From Rhodoferax sp. (lineage in GTDB: Bacteria > Pseudomonadota > Gammaproteobacteria > Burkholderiales > Burkholderiaceae_C), in NCBI GenBank assembly GCA_019449595.1, contig JAGRPL010000004.1, forward strand, positions 310,001 to 374,000: DNA of 64,000 bases, written 5' to 3'. Positions within the stretch are counted from its first letter, which is position 1, and every line of letters starts with the position of its first letter. This document shows, in pieces, positions 1-8,399 of this stretch. A model generated the notes under the pieces. That model ran no database searches. It saw only the letters and a list, made by a program, of their open reading frames with translations, and had not been told where the DNA came from. The position numbers and the translations under genes are program-made.

Positions 1-1714
1 CACGTTTACCGTCGGCGGGATGGCCCTGTACTCCCCACTTTGATCCCATCACGATCGCGACTTTCATCATCTGTGTCTCGGAAACTTTAGTGGAACCAGG
101 ACTTCCGACTGCTTGCGAGATTGCTGCCCAGCATTCGTCCATGAAGATGTCTGTAATTTTGGCTAGGTCGATGGCCACCACATCTTGATGCTTGAACGCA
201 CAGGTTCCATAGATTCGAGCGACTGCAACGTATGCTAGGAGCCCACGCCATGCAGATAGGTGCTGTCCTTGCGCGGATCGTCTTGCCTTGTGCGAACGAA
301 CGATTGTGCTTTCGGCCGCGCGGATAAGCGATGCGACAACTGGCCACGCATTTAGCGGGAATGTCTCTGAATAGACGATCTGGTAGGCCTCTGGTGTACG
401 CAGATGCTTCTGGCGGAGTTTCGATGATTTGATTGGATTTTTGAGAAGAAGTGCCACAGAGCCAGCTGCAATCGCAAGTGGAGAAAGTATCCTGGCTTCG
501 GGCCGACCTTCGTTCTTGTAGAAATTAGTGCGCCGCTCGTAGAACCAATCATGGCGCAGCAAAATCTCTTCGATGCTTCGCTGAATTCGATCTGTTGCGT
601 GAAGGGCGGCTGGTTCTACGGCGCTTTGGTTGTTTGTGGCGCGAATCACTTGATCGCGGACGGTCTCATCTTGAGAGACGATAACCTTGACAAGGAGGGT
701 TCTTTGTTCGTTGGCCGGGGGCGTCGATGTCGCGTAATGGCGGTGTATTGATTCCGTTGTTTGAAGCCCGTTTACGATCTGAATGTCTCGAAGCTTGAGT
801 GTCTTTCCCACTAACGACGCACTCGTGGCGAGAATGGTGACGCCGTTGTTTAGCCACCAGAAGTTTGGTGCAGCATTGGTGGCAAGCGTCTCCGAAATGT
901 CTGCATTTACTAGGTTCACTCCCAGATACGCGCGGACGTTCGAGTCGAACAAGTAACGACGAAGGTGGCCTTTCTCGTCTTGCACAAATGTGCAGTAGTC
1001 CTTAAGTTTTGCTAGAACCACGTAGCCTTCTTGACCGGCGGTGAGGCATTCTTGAACTGGTAGGTCTAAGGCAAAGCTTTTGACTTCTCGATGAAGCTCC
1101 ACAAGCTCGGTTGCGCCTAGCGCAGTGAACGTCGCGACTGAGGCACTGAAGTATGAGTTCAGCAGATCGGTGAGTTGCTTCGCTCGCGCAGAGATGCTTT
1201 CTCCGAGAATTCCTGTATCACCACGAGAGGCGTAGATTATGTTGAAGGAAAGTGCTGGCCGGTAAAGAGACAACTGCCGAAAAGCGGCGAAGAACATGTC
1301 TCTGCAGAGTTTGATGTCGACCGAGTACTTCCCGGCAAGTTCTGCGTTCGACCGTGATAGATCAAAGAGTTCCTGCACAGAGGCAAGGATTGCGTCTAAG
1401 GGGGCCTGCTGAAATGTAGCGTGATGCTTGGAAGTAATGAGATAGACCTGAATCTCTGCGCCAGTACGTGGCCAAGAAAAATCGGTGGGATCAGTAAGTA
1501 GCCGACCATTGATTAAGACGTAAAAGCCGTCGATGCCTCCGTCGAGCGAGCCATCGGTCCATCCGAAGTCGATCTCCTCCTTCGAGAGATCGAAGTTCTT
1601 CAAAATTTGCTCGAGGACGAATCGCTCGAATAGTCCGCCTATGTCGATGCCTGGCGTCGTCGCCTGCATTTGTTGAAGGAGAGAGTCGATGAGTATTACG
1701 TCGTTTTTAGCCAA
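1..1714 (-). CDS. AIPR-family phage-resistance protein, partial (3' end outside window)
   Basis: An open frame of 571 codons runs off the left edge with no stop, so the C-terminus is missing. The proposed start is TTG at 1714, seven bases after an AAGAAAG ribosome-site-like stretch and just inside an in-frame TAA at 1727-1729. Residues 288-296 (LNNGVTILA) and 314-319 (VNGLQT) match the hallmark NNG(I/V)T and IVNG(C/L)QT blocks of the AIPR domain (Pfam PF10592, abortive infection phage resistance). The N-terminus has DGGIDG (58-63) followed by ITSK (93-96), resembling the D...xxK core of PD-(D/E)XK nucleases; this part is divergent and the nuclease reading is inference. G+C is about 50% against about two-thirds in the rest of the window, so the gene was probably acquired horizontally. 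Partner defence genes, if any, lie to the left. Confidence 0.8.
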   Translation of the reverse strand, partial: MAKNDVILIDSLLQQMQATTPGIDIGGLFERFVLEQILKNFDLSKEEIDFGWTDGSLDGGIDGFYVLINGRLLTDPTDFSWPRTGAEIQVYLITSKHHATFQQAPLDAILASVQELFDLSRSNAELAGKYSVDIKLCRDMFFAAFRQLSLYRPALSFNIIYASRGDTGILGESISARAKQLTDLLNSYFSASVATFTALGATELVELHREVKSFALDLPVQECLTAGQEGYVVLAKLKDYCTFVQDEKGHLRRYLFDSNVRAYLGVNLVNADISETLATNAAPNFWWLNNGVTILATSASLVGKTLKLRDIQIVNGLQTTESIHRHYATSTPPANEQRTLLVKVIVSQDETVRDQVIRATNNQSAVEPAALHATDRIQRSIEEILLRHDWFYERRTNFYKNEGRPEARILSPLAIAAGSVALLLKNPIKSSKLRQKHLRTPEAYQIVYSETFPLNAWPVVASLIRAAESTIVRSHKARRSAQGQHLSAWRGLLAYVAVARIYGTCAFKHQDVVAIDLAKITDIFMDECWAAISQAVGSPGSTKVSETQMMKVAIVMGSKWGVQGHPADGKR

Positions 1715-1971
1715 AATGGGACTTTCTTAAACATGTGTTCGAGCGTGAAAAATTGGCACCGAAATTGTTCTTTTTGCCTATAAACGCTAAGGTAATTTCA
1801 CACTCTAGTCGGGTGCGTATATTTAGCCTATCCCCCAAATGGGTGAGTTTGCGATGACATCCGACCCTGCACGCAACCCTATGAACGCTTGGGGGCGGGC
1901 CCTCAGTCGCCATCTGCCCAAGCTGTCACCTGCGTTCAGACGGCGCCCCACCTGCCGGCGACAATAGATGC
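1715..1971. other. Intergenic junction between low-G+C island and high-G+C chromosome
   Basis: A 257-bp spacer between the divergent AIPR-like gene and the acyl-CoA dehydrogenase gene. The left part, to about 1870, is A/T rich and presumably holds the AIPR promoter. From about 1890 onward composition is chromosomal. I see no tRNA end, direct repeat or integrase that would mark an attachment site, and no convincing promoter box on either strand. Confidence 0.5.
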
Positions 1972-3276
1972 ATGGACTTTGCACATTCCTCCCGGGCGCA
2001 GGACTTGCGCCAACGCCTGGATGCCTTCATGCAGCGCTATGTGCTGCCCTACAACGCGGCCTGGCACCGTTCGGTGCAGGACGGGGTGTACCCGCCGCCG
2101 TTTCTGGAAGACCTCAAGACCCTGGCGCGGGAGGAGGGGTTGTGGAACCTGTTCCTGCCCTGCCTGGGCGCCGATGAGCCAGGCACCCGCCTGAGCAATT
2201 TGGAATACGCGCCGCTGGCCGAAACCATGGGCCGCCTGCACTGGGCGCCCGAGGTGTTCAACTGCAGCGCGCCCGACACCGGCAACATGGAACTGCTGCA
2301 CCGGTTTGCCACGCCGGCGCAGCGCACGCAGTGGCTGGAACCCCTGCTCAACGGTCAGATGCGTTCGGCCTTTGCCATGTCCGAACCCGATGTGGCCTCC
2401 AGCGACCCCACCAATCTGCAGACCACCGTGCGCCGCGAGGGCGACCAGCTGGTGCTCAATGGTCGCAAGTGGTTCATCACCGGCGTGTCCCATCCGCAGT
2501 GCAAGCTGATGATCGTGATGTGCCGCAACACCACCGATGCAGAAGACGAGGGGGCTGATGCCAGCGCCCACCACCAGCACAGCATGGTGCTCATTCCCCT
2601 GGATACCGCGGGCGTGCAGGTGGTGCGCAACATTCCTGTGGTGCACCACCACTCGCCTGAAGGGCATTGCGAGATCGTGCTGCGCGACGTGCGCGTGCCC
2701 GCTGACCATTTGCTGGGTGCCTGGGGCGCCGGTTTTGCCATGGCGCAGGCGCGCCTGGGGCCGGGGCGCGTGCACCACTGCATGCGCGCCATTGGCCAGT
2801 GCGAATTGGCGCTGGCGCTGGCCACCGAGCGCACGCTGGAGCGCCAGGCCTTTGGCAAATACCTGTCGGACTTTTCCAATGTGCAGGACTGGATTGCCGA
2901 GTCGCGCATGGAGATCGACCAGGCCCGCCTGCTGGTGCTGCAGGTGGCCTGGATGCTGGACCAGCCCGCCGGCGCGGTCGAGCCCGGTGCGCTGCGCGCC
3001 CAGGTGGCGGCCATCAAGGTCGTGGCCGCGCGCCTGCAGTCGCGCGTGGTGGACCGCGCCATGCAGATTTTTGGCGCCATGGGCCTGTCGCCCGACACGC
3101 CACTGGCCTTCTTCTGGACCTGGGGCCGTGCCCTGCACCTGATGGACGGCCCCGACGAAGTGCACCTGCGCACCGTGGCCCGCCATGAGCTGGCCCAGGG
3201 GCGGGCGCGTGCCGGCTCCACGGCGGCCTACTTCACCACGCCCGAGCAGCTGCAGGCACCACCGCGCATCCGCTGA
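1972..3276 (+). CDS. Acyl-CoA dehydrogenase (ACAD10/11-like)
   Basis: A 434-residue FAD-dependent acyl-CoA dehydrogenase, expected to form the 2,3-enoyl-CoA and pass electrons to ETF. The order is N-terminal helical domain, middle beta domain with FAMSEPDVASSDPTN (134-148) and GRKWFIT (164-170), then a C-terminal helical domain ending in MDGPDEVH. The TGNMELL, SEP.VASSDPTN and DGPDEVH blocks are those of the ACAD10/ACAD11-type branch, which acts on medium to very long or branched chains; the substrate here is not determined. ATG 1972 is preferred over the out-of-frame ATG at 1968; no strong ribosome site precedes it. It is the first clearly chromosomal gene right of the island. Confidence 0.88.
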   Translation: MDFAHSSRAQDLRQRLDAFMQRYVLPYNAAWHRSVQDGVYPPPFLEDLKTLAREEGLWNLFLPCLGADEPGTRLSNLEYAPLAETMGRLHWAPEVFNCSAPDTGNMELLHRFATPAQRTQWLEPLLNGQMRSAFAMSEPDVASSDPTNLQTTVRREGDQLVLNGRKWFITGVSHPQCKLMIVMCRNTTDAEDEGADASAHHQHSMVLIPLDTAGVQVVRNIPVVHHHSPEGHCEIVLRDVRVPADHLLGAWGAGFAMAQARLGPGRVHHCMRAIGQCELALALATERTLERQAFGKYLSDFSNVQDWIAESRMEIDQARLLVLQVAWMLDQPAGAVEPGALRAQVAAIKVVAARLQSRVVDRAMQIFGAMGLSPDTPLAFFWTWGRALHLMDGPDEVHLRTVARHELAQGRARAGSTAAYFTTPEQLQAPPRIR

Positions 3277-3347
3277 TTGGGCCCGTGGTCGTCGGGTATA
3301 TTGCCTGTCATTCAAAAAGTTTGACCACGGAAAGACACGCACAGCAG

Positions 3348-4499
3348 ATGAACACCCCAGGCAACCCGTGCATCAGCTCCTGCAGTGGCCTGGTGGTCCG
3401 ATTTCCTGCGCCGATTGACGCTGCCCGCGCCTGCCAGGACGTACTGGCGCAGCTTCAGGCGCCCGACCTGCTGCCCCATGTGCTGGCGTCGGTCGGGCAC
3501 GATGCCCTGGGTGCGTATCTGAACCTGCGGCTCGATGACGCCACCCGCGAGGCCTGGGCGCCCGGCCACGACACGCTGCAGCTCACCGATACCCTGCACC
3601 TCGACACCCAGAACCGGCCCGACGACCTGACCCGCGAGATCGTGGTGGCCATGCTCATGGGGCCGGTGGCTTTTGAATTTCCCAGTGTGGACGAGCTGCT
3701 GTCGGCCGTGCGCATCCGGCACAACATCGTGCAGGCGGCCCGCAAGACCACGCTGGCGTTTCACACCTCCGAGGCCGAGCGGCCAGAAGATTGCTGGACC
3801 TACGACGAAGACCGGGGCTTCGTCATCCGGCCCAACGTGTCGCTGATCACTGCGTTGACCAAGGCGACCCAGCCCGAGGTGTCGGGCACGTTGTATTCGT
3901 TCTCCTGCTACCGCGCCTCGGAATACGTCATCGTGCTGGGCATCGCGCAGGAACTGCAGACGTGCAACCCGGCACTGCTGCAGCAGTTGCAGACCCTGTG
4001 GACCCAGCGGCCCATCCGGTCGGGCGAATTCCACGAGGTGTTCCTGCGCGAGCAGGGCTCCATGGAGGCGCCGTTGCCGCCGCACTATTTCGTGCCGGGG
4101 GACCGCACCTGGTTTCGCAACCCCGACGAAGCCTCGGCCGAGGCGTCCGGGTTCGAGGGCTCCTGGGTCATGTACTTGGGCGGCGGGTTGTTCACCAATT
4201 TCTGGAAGCGCGACCAGCCCTATACCCTGATGCAGAAATGCCTGGAAATCTACCACTGGCGCCATGGTCTCTACCGCGACGCTGAGGGTGAGGAACGCAT
4301 CGACGAGGACAAGGTAGCCGTGTGCATTGAAGCCACGCTGCAGCAGCCCGCCGAGCTCCGGCGTATCATGGCCGTCATGGAACGCTACCGTGAGGCCCGC
4401 GGCATCTACACCGATGCCGGAGGCTGTATTGACACCACCCGTGAGTTTGCGCGGTGGGTCCGCCCCGGAACGGCTGATCTGGTTCTTCCGGCTCCCTGA
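3348..4499 (+). CDS. Tgl-like protein-glutamine gamma-glutamyltransferase (tentative)
   Basis: A 383-residue soluble protein. ATG 3348 is chosen because a GGAAAG stretch lies upstream; an in-frame extension to 3285 is unlikely. The middle carries a cysteine at about residue 187 in SFSCYRASEYVIVLGI. About 70 residues later comes PGDRTWFRNPDEASAE, followed by EGSWVMYLGGGLF. This spacing and wording recall the Bacillus spore transglutaminase Tgl, which has its catalytic Cys before a hydrophobic helix and a PGD..YFKNPD block with a downstream ENA..LG. The N-terminal 130 residues have no counterpart I recognise, and the residue before the Cys is Ser, where I recall an acidic residue in Bacillus Tgl. 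If right, it would cross-link or modify protein glutamines. The next gene starts 9 bp after its stop. Confidence 0.5.
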   Translation: MNTPGNPCISSCSGLVVRFPAPIDAARACQDVLAQLQAPDLLPHVLASVGHDALGAYLNLRLDDATREAWAPGHDTLQLTDTLHLDTQNRPDDLTREIVVAMLMGPVAFEFPSVDELLSAVRIRHNIVQAARKTTLAFHTSEAERPEDCWTYDEDRGFVIRPNVSLITALTKATQPEVSGTLYSFSCYRASEYVIVLGIAQELQTCNPALLQQLQTLWTQRPIRSGEFHEVFLREQGSMEAPLPPHYFVPGDRTWFRNPDEASAEASGFEGSWVMYLGGGLFTNFWKRDQPYTLMQKCLEIYHWRHGLYRDAEGEERIDEDKVAVCIEATLQQPAELRRIMAVMERYREARGIYTDAGGCIDTTREFARWVRPGTADLVLPAP

Positions 4500-4508
4500 T
4501 TTCCCGTC

Positions 4509-5594
4509 ATGCAGTCTCGCCGCGCGCATATTGATGCGCTGAAAATATTAGCTTCGCAAAGCATCGTGCTGCACCACTTTGCGGCCTATGGGCCCATAGG
4601 GGATGCCATCAGCATTGCCGCACCCGACCTCATGGAATGGCTGTACGACTACGCGCGCATGATGGTGCAGGCGTTTCTGGTGCTGGGGGGCTACCTGGCG
4701 ACCCAGAGCCTGGAGCCTTCGGGCGGCGCGCATCCGGCCCCACTGTGGCGCACGCTGCTGCGCCGCTACCAGCGGCTCATCCTGCCGTTTCTGGTGGCGC
4801 TGGCCATCTCGGCCGTCTGCGCCGCCGCGGTGCGCCAGTGGATGCCCGATGAATACATTCCCGCGGCACCCACCTGGCCGCAGGTGCTGGCCCATGCCCT
4901 GCTGCTGCACGGCGTGCTGGGGTACGAGGCGCTGTCGGCCGGCGCCTGGTATGTGGCGATCGACTTCCAGCTCTTTGCCCTGATGGCCCTGTGCATGTGG
5001 CTGGCCCACCAGGTGGGGCGTGGGCACGCGTTCGCCCGCAAGCTGGCACGGGCGCTGGTCGTTGGGCTGCTGCTGCTGTCGCTGTTTCACTTCAACCGCG
5101 ATCCGGATTGGGACAACTGGGCGCTCTATTTTTTCGCCTCCTACGGCATGGGGGCGGTGGCCGCGTGGGCCGGCAAGTCCCGCCGGCCGGGGCTCATTCT
5201 GGCCCTGCTGGCGCTGATTGGCGTCTCGGCCCTGGCGCTGGATTTCCGGGGGCGCATTGCCCTGGCGCTGGCCGTGGCGTTGTGGCTGGGCACCAAGCTC
5301 TGGCCGCGCGCAGTGAAGTGGCGCCACAAGCGGGTGCCGGCGCTGCCCACCGTGCTGGTGCGGCCGGTGTCGGTTCTGGGGCAGGCGTCCTACGCCCTGT
5401 TTCTGGTGCATTTTCCGGTCCTGATGCTGGCGAATGCGCTGTTCGTGCACGCGGGGCTGACGACACCGCTGGCGGGGCTCATTGCGCTGCTGGTCAGCTG
5501 GGGCGCCTGCACGGCAGTGGCGCTGGGGTTTGCGTACCATGTCGAGATACCGCTTTCGCGCTGGAGCGCCCAACACGGCTTGCGCCGGCTCTAG
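4509..5594 (+). CDS. Acyltransferase 3 family membrane protein
   Basis: A 361-residue polytopic inner-membrane protein with about ten hydrophobic segments. The N-terminal RRAHIDALKILASQSIVLHH, with a His pair after the first helix, and the later QASYALFLVHFPVLML are typical of the acyltransferase 3 family (PF01757, OafA/YrhL/Nol-type). These proteins transfer acyl groups to sugars, peptidoglycan, lipid or glucans; the acceptor cannot be told from sequence. It follows the Tgl-like gene by 9 bp and is probably cotranscribed with it. The first 15 codons contain unusually A/T-rich codons (AAA ATA TTA) that may be a decayed copy of the dispersed repeat described elsewhere. Confidence 0.85.
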   Translation: MQSRRAHIDALKILASQSIVLHHFAAYGPIGDAISIAAPDLMEWLYDYARMMVQAFLVLGGYLATQSLEPSGGAHPAPLWRTLLRRYQRLILPFLVALAISAVCAAAVRQWMPDEYIPAAPTWPQVLAHALLLHGVLGYEALSAGAWYVAIDFQLFALMALCMWLAHQVGRGHAFARKLARALVVGLLLLSLFHFNRDPDWDNWALYFFASYGMGAVAAWAGKSRRPGLILALLALIGVSALALDFRGRIALALAVALWLGTKLWPRAVKWRHKRVPALPTVLVRPVSVLGQASYALFLVHFPVLMLANALFVHAGLTTPLAGLIALLVSWGACTAVALGFAYHVEIPLSRWSAQHGLRRL

Positions 5595-5631
5595 AGCCAC
5601 TGGCGCAAGTCGATTGACGGAGACCCCCTGT

Positions 5632-6174
5632 ATGTCCTCTGCTACTGAAACCATCACCCTGGGCGGCGGCTGCTTCTGGTGCACGGAGGCGGTATACGTG
5701 CAGGTGCGCGGCGTGCTCGATGTCGAGTCCGGCTACAGCAACGGCCACCTGCAGCACCCCAGCTACGAGCAGGTGTGCACCGGCACCACTGGCCACAACG
5801 AGGTGGTCAAGCTGGTCTACGACCCGGCGCAGATCAGCACGCGCGAGGTGCTGGAGATTTTCTTCGTCATCCACGACCCCACCACGCTCAACCGCCAGGG
5901 CAACGACGTGGGCACGCAGTACCGCAGCGGCATCTACTTCTCCACACCCGAGCAGCAGGCCGTGGCGCAGGCCGTGATCGCCGAGATGGCGGCCAGCGGC
6001 GTGTACAGCCACCCCATCGTCACCGAGGTGCTGCCGTTGTCCAATTACTGGCCGGCCGAGGACTACCACCAGGACTTCTTCGCCCGCAACCCCCACCAGG
6101 GCTATTGCATGGCGGTGGCCGCACCCAAGGTGGCCAAGTTCCGCAAGACGTTTGCGCGGCTGCAAAAGACCTGA
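5632..6174 (+). CDS. msrA: Peptide-methionine (S)-S-oxide reductase MsrA
   Basis: A 180-residue cytoplasmic repair enzyme that reduces methionine-S-sulfoxide in proteins. The catalytic motif GCFWC lies at residues 13-17, with the nucleophile Cys14. Other family blocks are GYSNGHLQHPSYEQVCTGTTGH, HDPTTLNRQGNDVGTQYRS and the C-terminal DYHQDFFARNPHQGYC. ATG 5632 follows a GGAGA ribosome site; in-frame codons further upstream lie inside the preceding acyltransferase gene and are not needed. Length is normal for a short MsrA without fused MsrB. The cysteine in HQGYC near the C-terminus is the likely resolving residue. Confidence 0.96.
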   Translation: MSSATETITLGGGCFWCTEAVYVQVRGVLDVESGYSNGHLQHPSYEQVCTGTTGHNEVVKLVYDPAQISTREVLEIFFVIHDPTTLNRQGNDVGTQYRSGIYFSTPEQQAVAQAVIAEMAASGVYSHPIVTEVLPLSNYWPAEDYHQDFFARNPHQGYCMAVAAPKVAKFRKTFARLQKT

Positions 6175-6184
6175 GCCGCGCCCC

Positions 6185-6451
6185 ATGAGCCGATTGGCCC
6201 TCACCCGCGACAAGATCTACAAGACTGTGGCCCGCCAGTTGCACGGTGTGGTGCCCTGCTGGGTATGTGGCGGCCACGTGCTGCCCGGTGCGGCCACGCT
6301 GGAGCACATCCGCCCGCTGAGCGAGGGCGGCAGCAGCCACCTCGAAAACCTGGCCATCAGCCACGACTTCTGCAACAACCAGCGCCACGCCAAGGGAACG
6401 GTCACGCCGTCCGCGGAGCTGGCTGGCACGGTGCGCCCGCGCGCGGGCTGA
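6185..6451 (+). CDS. Small HNH-domain protein
   Basis: An 88-residue protein consisting of little more than an HNH module. A CWVCGGH zinc-knuckle-like pair lies near residue 23, followed by LEHIRPLSEGGSSHLENL, which contains the catalytic-type His and the conserved Asn, and by HDFCNNQRH. HNH modules of this size occur as nicking or structure-specific nucleases, and also in uncharacterised chromosomal proteins. ATG 6185 lies 10 bp after the msrA stop. No toxin, terminase or restriction partner is adjacent, so a housekeeping or unknown role is as likely as defence. Confidence 0.8.
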   Translation: MSRLALTRDKIYKTVARQLHGVVPCWVCGGHVLPGAATLEHIRPLSEGGSSHLENLAISHDFCNNQRHAKGTVTPSAELAGTVRPRAG

Positions 6452-6510
6452 CCAAGGCGGTCCGGTCCGGGCTGCGGGAACTTTATGCCGCTTTGCTATT
6501 CTGACCGGCC

Positions 6511-7179
6511 ATGATTCAAACGCTCCAACTGGGTTACCACTACCCGAACGGCCCCCGGCTGGAATTTCCCGACGTAGATGTTGCCCAAGGCGCGGTGCTG
6601 CTGCTCAGCGGCCCTTCGGGCTGCGGCAAGTCCACCTGGCTGGCGCTGGTGGCCGGTTTGGTGGCGCCTACGTCGGGCTCACTGACGGTGGCGAGGCAGG
6701 CGCTGGCCGCGCTCAAGCCGGTGGCGGCAGACGCCTGGCGAGCCCGGGCCATTGGCTTTTTGCCCCAGAAACTGCACCTCAGCGCCGCACTCACCGTGGC
6801 GCAGAACCTGGCCATGGCGCAATGGGCAAGCGGCCAGCCGCAAGACCCGGCGCGCATCGACGCCGCCCTGATTGCCCTGGGCGTGCAGGACCTGGCCCAG
6901 CGCAAACCCGCACAGCTCTCGGGCGGGCAGGCGCAGCGCGTGGCGCTGGCGCGCGCCGTGTTGGCGCAACCCCGCGTGATCCTGGCCGACGAGCCCACGG
7001 CCAGCCTGGACGACGAAGCCGCCGCCGATGCCGTGGGGCTGTTGCTGGCCACCGCCCGCACCCAGGGCGCCACGCTGGTGATTGCCACCCACGACGCCCG
7101 CGTAGCGGCCCTGATACCCCCGGGAACGGATGGTCAAAACGGCTTCCAGTCCTTGAAATTACTGCGCAAACAGCTATGA
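6511..7179 (+). CDS. ABC transporter ATP-binding protein (LolD/MacB type)
   Basis: A 222-residue ATPase with Walker A GPSGCGKST (34-42), signature LSGGQAQRVALARA (about 136-149), Walker B VILADEP and a switch His in ATHD. It belongs to the LolD/MacB group that drives FtsX-type permeases. These are mechanotransmission or extraction systems rather than classical pumps. Its stop codon overlaps the ATG of the permease gene (ATGA), so the two are translationally coupled. The last residues (GFQSLKLLRKQL) and the stop are encoded within a copy of the dispersed repeat (7132-7190). With the genes downstream it recalls the Vibrio ZrgABCDE zinc-acquisition locus, but the substrate is unproven. Confidence 0.9.
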   Translation: MIQTLQLGYHYPNGPRLEFPDVDVAQGAVLLLSGPSGCGKSTWLALVAGLVAPTSGSLTVARQALAALKPVAADAWRARAIGFLPQKLHLSAALTVAQNLAMAQWASGQPQDPARIDAALIALGVQDLAQRKPAQLSGGQAQRVALARAVLAQPRVILADEPTASLDDEAAADAVGLLLATARTQGATLVIATHDARVAALIPPGTDGQNGFQSLKLLRKQL

Positions 7180-7190
7180 AAACAATAGCA
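7132..7190 (+). repeat. Dispersed Comamonadaceae-type repeat, copy 1 (spans a gene junction)
   Basis: A/T-rich element of two parts: a left arm (AAAACGGCTTCCAG) and a 28-bp core at 7163-7190 that reads TGCGCAAACAGCTAT, a short A/T-rich stretch and ATAGCA. The core contains inverted GCTAT/ATAGC arms. It encodes the end of the ATPase gene, its stop, and the start and first five codons of the permease gene. Confidence 0.8.
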
Positions 7191-8378
7191 CTTGCCTGGC
7201 GCTACCTGTGGTCCCGTCCTCTGGGGGCGGCCCTGAACCTGCTGCTCTTGAGCCTGGGGCTGGCTTCCATCACCTTTCTGCTGCTGGTGAACTACCAGTT
7301 CAGCCGGGCCTTTGACCGCGATCTGGCCGGCATTGACGTGGTGGTAGGGGCCAAGGGCAGCCCCATGCAGCTCATTCTCTCGGGCGTGTTCCACATCGAC
7401 GTGCCGCCGGGCAACGTGCCGCTCAAGGCCGTGCAGGCGCTGCGCGCGCACCCGCTGGTGGCCCAGGTCATTCCCATCAGCCTGGGCGACAACTTCCGCG
7501 GCTTTCGCATCGTGGGCACCTCGCACGACTACATCACGCACTACCAGGCCACGCTGGCCCAGGGTGCACTGTGGAACGCGCCCATGCAGGTGGTGCTGGG
7601 TTCCACCGTGGCCCAGAAAATGGGCCTGAAGCTGGGGGACACGTTTGCCGGTTCGCACGGCCTGGGTGCTGGGGGCCATGTCCATGGCGACAGCACCTAC
7701 ACCGTGCACGGCATTCTGGCGCCCTCCGGCAGCGTGCTGGACCGACTGATCCTCACCGACACGGCCTCCGTCTGGAAGGTGCACGAAGACTACACCGCCG
7801 TGGATGACGAAGACCGCAAGATCATGGAGGAGGAGCGCGAAGTGACCCTGGCGCTGGTGCGCTACAAGACGCCCATGGCGGCCATGACCTTTCCGCGCTA
7901 CATCAACACCAGCACCGAAATGCAGGCCGCCGCGCCCGCGCTGGAAATCACCCGCCTGCTCAGCATGCTGGGTGTGGGCACCGACGTGCTGCGCGCCTTT
8001 GCTGGCGTGCTCCTGCTCACGGCGGGCCTGAGCGTGTTCATCGCCCTGTGGAGCGCGGTGCGCGAACGCCGGGGCGATCTGGCACTGCTGCGCATGCTGG
8101 GCGCGCCCCCGCGGCGTGTGGCGGCGCTGCTGCTGTCCGAAGCGCTGTGGCTGGGCCTGCTGGCGGCCGTGCTGGGGCTGGCCGGCGGCCAGGCGCTGAC
8201 GGCCGCGCTGGGTTGGATGCTGCAACTGGACCACTCGCTGCTCATTGGCGGCATGGTCTGGCCGGTGGAACTGGCACTGGTGCCGGTCCTGGCGCTGGGC
8301 GTATCGCTAGCGGCGGCGATTCTGCCGGCGCTGGGGGCCTACCGCGTGAGCGTGCTGGAGCTGCTGCAAGGCCGATAA
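7176..8378 (+). CDS. FtsX-like ABC transporter permease
   Basis: A 400-residue inner-membrane protein with the MacB/LolC-type topology. One helix lies near the N-terminus (YLWSRPLGAALNLLLLSLGL), then a large periplasmic domain (about residues 50-280), then three helices at the C-terminus including LLLTAGLSVFIALWSAVRER and ALGVSLAAAILPALGAYRV. It pairs with the ATPase encoded immediately upstream. The start ATG 7176 overlaps the ATPase stop; a longer reading of the same frame to 6822 only shadows the ATPase gene. The periplasmic part contains a His-rich stretch (SHGLGAGGHVHGDS, about residue 160) that could bind metal, consistent with a Zrg-like role. That role is inference. Confidence 0.9.
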   Translation: MKTIALAWRYLWSRPLGAALNLLLLSLGLASITFLLLVNYQFSRAFDRDLAGIDVVVGAKGSPMQLILSGVFHIDVPPGNVPLKAVQALRAHPLVAQVIPISLGDNFRGFRIVGTSHDYITHYQATLAQGALWNAPMQVVLGSTVAQKMGLKLGDTFAGSHGLGAGGHVHGDSTYTVHGILAPSGSVLDRLILTDTASVWKVHEDYTAVDDEDRKIMEEEREVTLALVRYKTPMAAMTFPRYINTSTEMQAAAPALEITRLLSMLGVGTDVLRAFAGVLLLTAGLSVFIALWSAVRERRGDLALLRMLGAPPRRVAALLLSEALWLGLLAAVLGLAGGQALTAALGWMLQLDHSLLIGGMVWPVELALVPVLALGVSLAAAILPALGAYRVSVLELLQGR

Positions 8379-8399
8379 CTTCTACCCCACCAAGGAAAA

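Noticed and set aside
87-1357. Several short open frames in the left 1.4 kb
   Set aside because: They lie in other frames across the long AIPR-family reading frame, which has consistent motifs and no internal stop.
1936-3342. 468-codon minus-strand open frame opposite the acyl-CoA dehydrogenase
   Set aside because: Composition shadow of a high-G+C gene: His/Gln/Gly-rich translation without any domain, while the plus strand encodes a clear enzyme.
4526-4553. Possible further repeat copy at the acyltransferase start
   Set aside because: Only the right half (TGAAAATATTAGC) matches; the TGCGCAG-ACAGC half is missing, so it falls short of support.
6822-7175. Long N-terminal extension of the FtsX-like permease
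   Set aside because: It is an alternate frame of the ATPase gene; the natural start at 7176 overlaps the ATPase stop.
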